Assembly: GCA_030605125.1 (NCBI GenBank)
Contig: JAUWBD010000029.1
Location: 1 to 34,995 of the forward strand
DNA: 34,995 nt
Direction: 5' to 3'
From: Verrucomicrobiota bacterium
Lineage (GTDB): Bacteria > Verrucomicrobiota > Verrucomicrobiia > Opitutales > Opitutaceae
Shown: one piece after another, positions 32,916 through 34,995 of the stretch
Numbering within the stretch: position 1 is the stretch's first letter
Layout: every line of letters starts with the position of its first letter
The notes under the pieces: model-generated
Seen by the model: the letters and a program-made list of their open reading frames with translations, nothing else
Told to the model about the DNA's origin: nothing
Database searches by the model: none
Translations under genes and position numbers: made by a program

Positions 32916-32950
32916 CATTGGTCCTTGGTCATTGGGCATTGGTCATTTCC
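32916..32950 (+). repeat. Heptamer array CATTGGT x5, no gene inside
   Basis: Five 7-bp units in a row: CATTGGT, CCTTGGT, CATTGGG, CATTGGT, CATTTCC. It fills the gap before the ATP-grasp start at 32958. It has the same period and the same CATT core as the arrays around the four-helix-bundle gene at 34472-34960, but with GGT in place of CGT. Confidence 0.85.
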
Positions 32951-32957
32951 CTCCCGC

Positions 32958-34445
32958 ATGCCCGATCTCTTCGCCGCCTACGACACCGACAAATTCTACG
33001 ACGAGATGTTTGCCGCTCCCGGGCGGCCGCGTCCGCATTACGAGCGTTTGCACGAGCGCTTTTGCCAGATGGAGGGCATCTCCGACCTCCTGACCCGCCA
33101 GCGCACCGCCGACCAGACCTTCATCAACCGCGGCGTCACCTTCACCGTCTATTCCGACAACAAGGGCACGGAGAAAATCTTCCCCTTCGACCTGATCCCG
33201 CGGATCATCCCCGCCCACGAATGGGCGCGCCTCGAGGCCGGCCTGCGCCAGCGCATGGAGGCGCTGAATCTCTTCCTCGCCGACATCTACGGCCCGCAAA
33301 AAATCCTCCGCGAGGGCGTGGTCCCGCGCGAGATGGTCGAGACCTCCAAGGCTTTTCGCCCCGAGCTCGTCGGCGTGCCCATCGCCCGCGGCCTCCACGT
33401 CCACATCAACGGCACCGACCTCGTCCGCGACCAGCACGGCGACTACCGCGTGCTCGAGGACAACCTCCGCACACCCTCCGGCGTTTCCTACGTGCTCGAG
33501 GACCGGCAGGTGATGAAGCGCGTTTTCCCCAACCTGCTCCGCGACTACCGCGTGCGTCCGGTCGAGACCTACCCGAGCGACCTCCTCTCGCTCCTCCTCC
33601 ACCTCGCGCCCGCCCACGTGCCCGAGCCCACCGTCGTGCTCCTCACCCCGGGCGTCTATAACAGCGCCTACTTCGAGCACAGTTTCCTCGCCCGCCAGAT
33701 GGGCATCGAGATCGTCGAGGGCGGCGACCTCGTCGTGGAGAACGACCGGGTCTTCATGAAGCGCACCGACGGTCTCGCGCCCGTGCACGTCATCTACCGC
33801 CGCATCGACGACGACTACCTCGACCCTCTCGCCTTCAACCCGAATTCGCTCCTCGGCGTCCCCGGTCTTTTCGAAGCCTACCGCAAGGGCAACGTCGCCC
33901 TCTGCAACCCCATCGGCACCGGCGTCGCCGACGACAAGGCGATGTATCACTTCGTGCCGAAGATGATCCGCTTCTATCTCGGCCAGGACGCGCTCCTGCC
34001 CAATGTGGACACCTACCTCTCCGGCGACGCAAAGGACCGGGCCTACATCCTCGAACACCTCGAGCAACTGGTCGTGAAGTGTGTCGATGAGGCCGGCGGC
34101 TATGGCATGCTCGTGGGCCCGCACAGCACGCGCGCGCAGATCGAGGAGTTTCGCCAAAAAATCGTCGCGCATCCGCGCAAATTCATCGCCCAGCCCACGC
34201 TCGGCCTCTCGCGTTGCCCGGCGCTCTGCGGCGATTCGATCGAAGGCCGCCACATCGACCTGCGCCCCTACATCCTCAACGGCGAGAGCATCAAGATCAT
34301 GCCCGGCGGCCTCACCCGCGTGGCCCTCCGCAAGGGCAGCCTGGTGGTCAACAGCTCCCAAGGCGGCGGTTCCAAGGACACCTGGGTCCTGGCGGCCGAG
34401 GACCAGGAGGCGACGCCGGCGGTGCCCGAGCGGATTATCGTGTAA
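32958..34445 (+). CDS. Circularly permuted ATP-grasp type 2 protein (COG2308 family)
   Basis: A 495-residue protein from ATG 32958. The N-terminal segment ([27 protein letters not shown]) and the blocks [53 protein letters not shown] and LKQLV-like [19 protein letters not shown] are diagnostic of the CP-ATP-grasp family. It is predicted to use ATP for an amide or peptide ligation; the product is not known. In many bacteria it is followed by an alpha-E protein gene and often a transglutaminase gene. That alpha-E gene does begin here at 34979, but only after an inserted four-helix-bundle cassette. The frame is open 11 codons further upstream, into the heptamer array, so the start at 32958 is preferred. 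Confidence 0.94.
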   Translation: MPDLFAAYDTDKFYDEMFAAPGRPRPHYERLHERFCQMEGISDLLTRQRTADQTFINRGVTFTVYSDNKGTEKIFPFDLIPRIIPAHEWARLEAGLRQRMEALNLFLADIYGPQKILREGVVPREMVETSKAFRPELVGVPIARGLHVHINGTDLVRDQHGDYRVLEDNLRTPSGVSYVLEDRQVMKRVFPNLLRDYRVRPVETYPSDLLSLLLHLAPAHVPEPTVVLLTPGVYNSAYFEHSFLARQMGIEIVEGGDLVVENDRVFMKRTDGLAPVHVIYRRIDDDYLDPLAFNPNSLLGVPGLFEAYRKGNVALCNPIGTGVADDKAMYHFVPKMIRFYLGQDALLPNVDTYLSGDAKDRAYILEHLEQLVVKCVDEAGGYGMLVGPHSTRAQIEEFRQKIVAHPRKFIAQPTLGLSRCPALCGDSIEGRHIDLRPYILNGESIKIMPGGLTRVALRKGSLVVNSSQGGGSKDTWVLAAEDQEATPAVPERIIV

Positions 34446-34471
34446 GCGGCGCCGTCTCCCCGCCGCCAGGA

Positions 34472-34500
34472 AATGACGAATGACGAATGCCCAATGACGA
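34472..34500 (+). repeat. Left heptamer array of the cassette
   Basis: Units ATGACGA, ATGACGA, ATGCCCA, ATGACGA run in tandem from 34473, then fade into ATGGA ATGA. Three of the four units are identical. The array overlaps the likely start region of the four-helix-bundle gene, where three units equal seven codons (MTNDECP). Confidence 0.88.
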
Positions 34501-34904
34501 ATGGAATGAAAGCTGACGCTTACGACTTGGAGGAGCGCACAGCAGTGTTTGGTGAAACGGTCATCGAACTCTGCCTGGAGCTGCCGACCACGCCCGTTTG
34601 TTCGCCGCTCATTACACAGTTTGTCCGCTCCTCCACGAGCATCGGCGCCAACTACTGTGAAGCCGACGACGCCGAGTCCAAAGCCGACTTTCGTCACAAG
34701 ATCGCGCTTTGCCGAAAAGAGGCGCGGGAAACAAAACACTGGTGCCGCATGCTCGCCAAGGCCTGTAAGGCCGAGTCCACATCGCTGCGCGCGCTCTGGA
34801 AAGAGGCCCACGAGCTCCACCTGATCTTCGCGCGCATCGTTCGCACCACCGACGCCAACTTACGCCGCGAGCGCGCAGCAAAAAAACGCCTCCCTTCCCC
34901 CTAG
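34473..34904 (+). CDS. Four-helix-bundle protein (S23 / 23S rRNA intervening-sequence family)
   Basis: A 143-residue protein from ATG 34473; ATG codons at 34494 and 34506 are in frame, and only the last one leaves out the repeat-encoded leader MTNDECPMTNG. The core is recognisable: LEERTAVFGETVIELCLELP, FVRSSTSIGANYCEADDAES, DFRHKIALCRKEARETKHWC and a final amphipathic helix. The R-S-x-x-S-I-x-x-N-x-x-E motif and the K-E-A-x-E pattern mark the TIGR02436-type family, related to Avd of diversity-generating retroelements. No reverse transcriptase is nearby. The function of stand-alone members is unknown, perhaps nucleic-acid binding. The C-terminus is Lys/Arg-rich. Confidence 0.92.
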   Translation: MTNDECPMTNGMKADAYDLEERTAVFGETVIELCLELPTTPVCSPLITQFVRSSTSIGANYCEADDAESKADFRHKIALCRKEARETKHWCRMLAKACKAESTSLRALWKEAHELHLIFARIVRTTDANLRRERAAKKRLPSP

Positions 34905-34925
34905 CCGCCCCGCCCACCTTCCGCC

Positions 34926-34960
34926 CATTCGTCATTCGACATTAGTCATTCGTCATTACG
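34926..34960 (-). repeat. Right heptamer array of the cassette, inverted
   Basis: Five units with core CATTCGT, the reverse complement of the left array unit. It begins 22 bp after the four-helix-bundle stop codon and ends 18 bp before the alpha-E start codon. It may also fold against the left array in RNA. Confidence 0.88.
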
Positions 34961-34978
34961 TCCGCGCCGCCTCCCGCC

Positions 34979-34995
34979 ATGCTTTCAAGAGTAGC
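34979..34995 (+). CDS. Start of alpha-E domain protein (COG2307), cut by window edge
   Basis: The last 17 bases read ATG CTT TCA AGA GTA GC, giving M-L-S-R-V-A. Alpha-E proteins usually begin MLSRVA, and these genes usually follow the CP-ATP-grasp gene. The call rests on only five full codons and on that gene order. The spacing after the right heptamer array (18 bp) is that of a normal leader. Confidence 0.7.

Larger units (their letters stand above)
34472..34960 (+). mobile_element. Candidate cassette: four-helix-bundle gene between inverted heptamer arrays
   Basis: The left array (34472-34500) reads ATGACGA units and the right array (34926-34960) reads CATTCGT, CATTCGA, CATTAGT, CATTCGT, CATTACG, the reverse complement of the left unit. 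The arrays therefore form inverted ends around one S23-type gene. The unit sits exactly between the ATP-grasp and alpha-E genes, which normally adjoin. No transposase is present, so any movement would need a helper in trans or a host process. No target-site duplication was identified. The assignment as mobile is inference. Confidence 0.55.

Noticed and set aside
34473-34904. Diversity-generating retroelement suggested by the Avd-like protein
   Set aside because: No reverse transcriptase, template repeat or variable repeat is present in the window.
32916-34960. CRISPR array from the regular 7-bp repeats
   Set aside because: Units are adjacent with no spacers and no cas genes are nearby.

Overview
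This window looks like the chromosome of a high-GC member of the Verrucomicrobiota, most like the Opitutaceae. The inference rests on gene content (PEP-CTERM protein, type II pseudopilin with a verrucomicrobial-style tail, large secreted LamG/Ig/cytochrome mosaic, a second Hsp70 system), on a RecA of bacterial type, and on the near absence of Shine-Dalgarno sequences before most start codons. No species can be named from the sequence alone.

Layout. 1-1463 (-): an ABC-F ATPase running off the left edge, with two 19-bp palindromes upstream. 1671-7253 (-): a compact four-gene unit encoding a J-like/helical protein without HPD, a GrpE-like protein, an 830-residue Hsp70 and a membrane-anchored TPR protein, which reads as a dedicated chaperone system. 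7254-7756: a 503-bp divergent control region with three 12-bp direct repeats resembling LexA half-sites. 7757-8836 (+): recA with a strong terminator. 9151-9711 (+): a small secreted protein. 9820-19990 (-): secreted or surface genes (PEP-CTERM protein, propeller plus lamin-tail protein, pseudopilin, a 175-residue unknown, and a 1989-residue mosaic with two CxxCH haem sites). 20081-21659: a SIS-domain protein and a divergent DUF486 membrane protein.

21739-22066 (+): a tRNA-Ile2(CAU) gene split by a 252-nt group I intron resembling the Azoarcus tRNA-Ile intron. 22071-29478 (-): seven co-oriented genes, uppS-cdsA-dxr-rseP-TPR-rhomboid-like-prmB. The first four form the common isoprenoid/envelope cluster (undecaprenyl-PP synthesis, CDP-diacylglycerol synthesis, MEP pathway, site-2 protease); an inverted array of CACGGAT units sits between dxr and rseP.

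29591-32254: a CE7-type acetyl esterase divergent from a secreted pectate-lyase-fold protein, together suggesting polysaccharide use. 32375-34995 (+): a small secreted protein, a circularly permuted ATP-grasp protein, a four-helix-bundle (S23-type) gene, and the first codons of an alpha-E protein. The ATP-grasp and alpha-E genes are normally adjacent. Here they are separated by the four-helix-bundle gene, which is flanked by inverted arrays of a 7-bp repeat. It looks like an inserted cassette and is the most interesting candidate for an undescribed mobile unit; the same heptamer family also occurs without a gene just upstream of the ATP-grasp gene.
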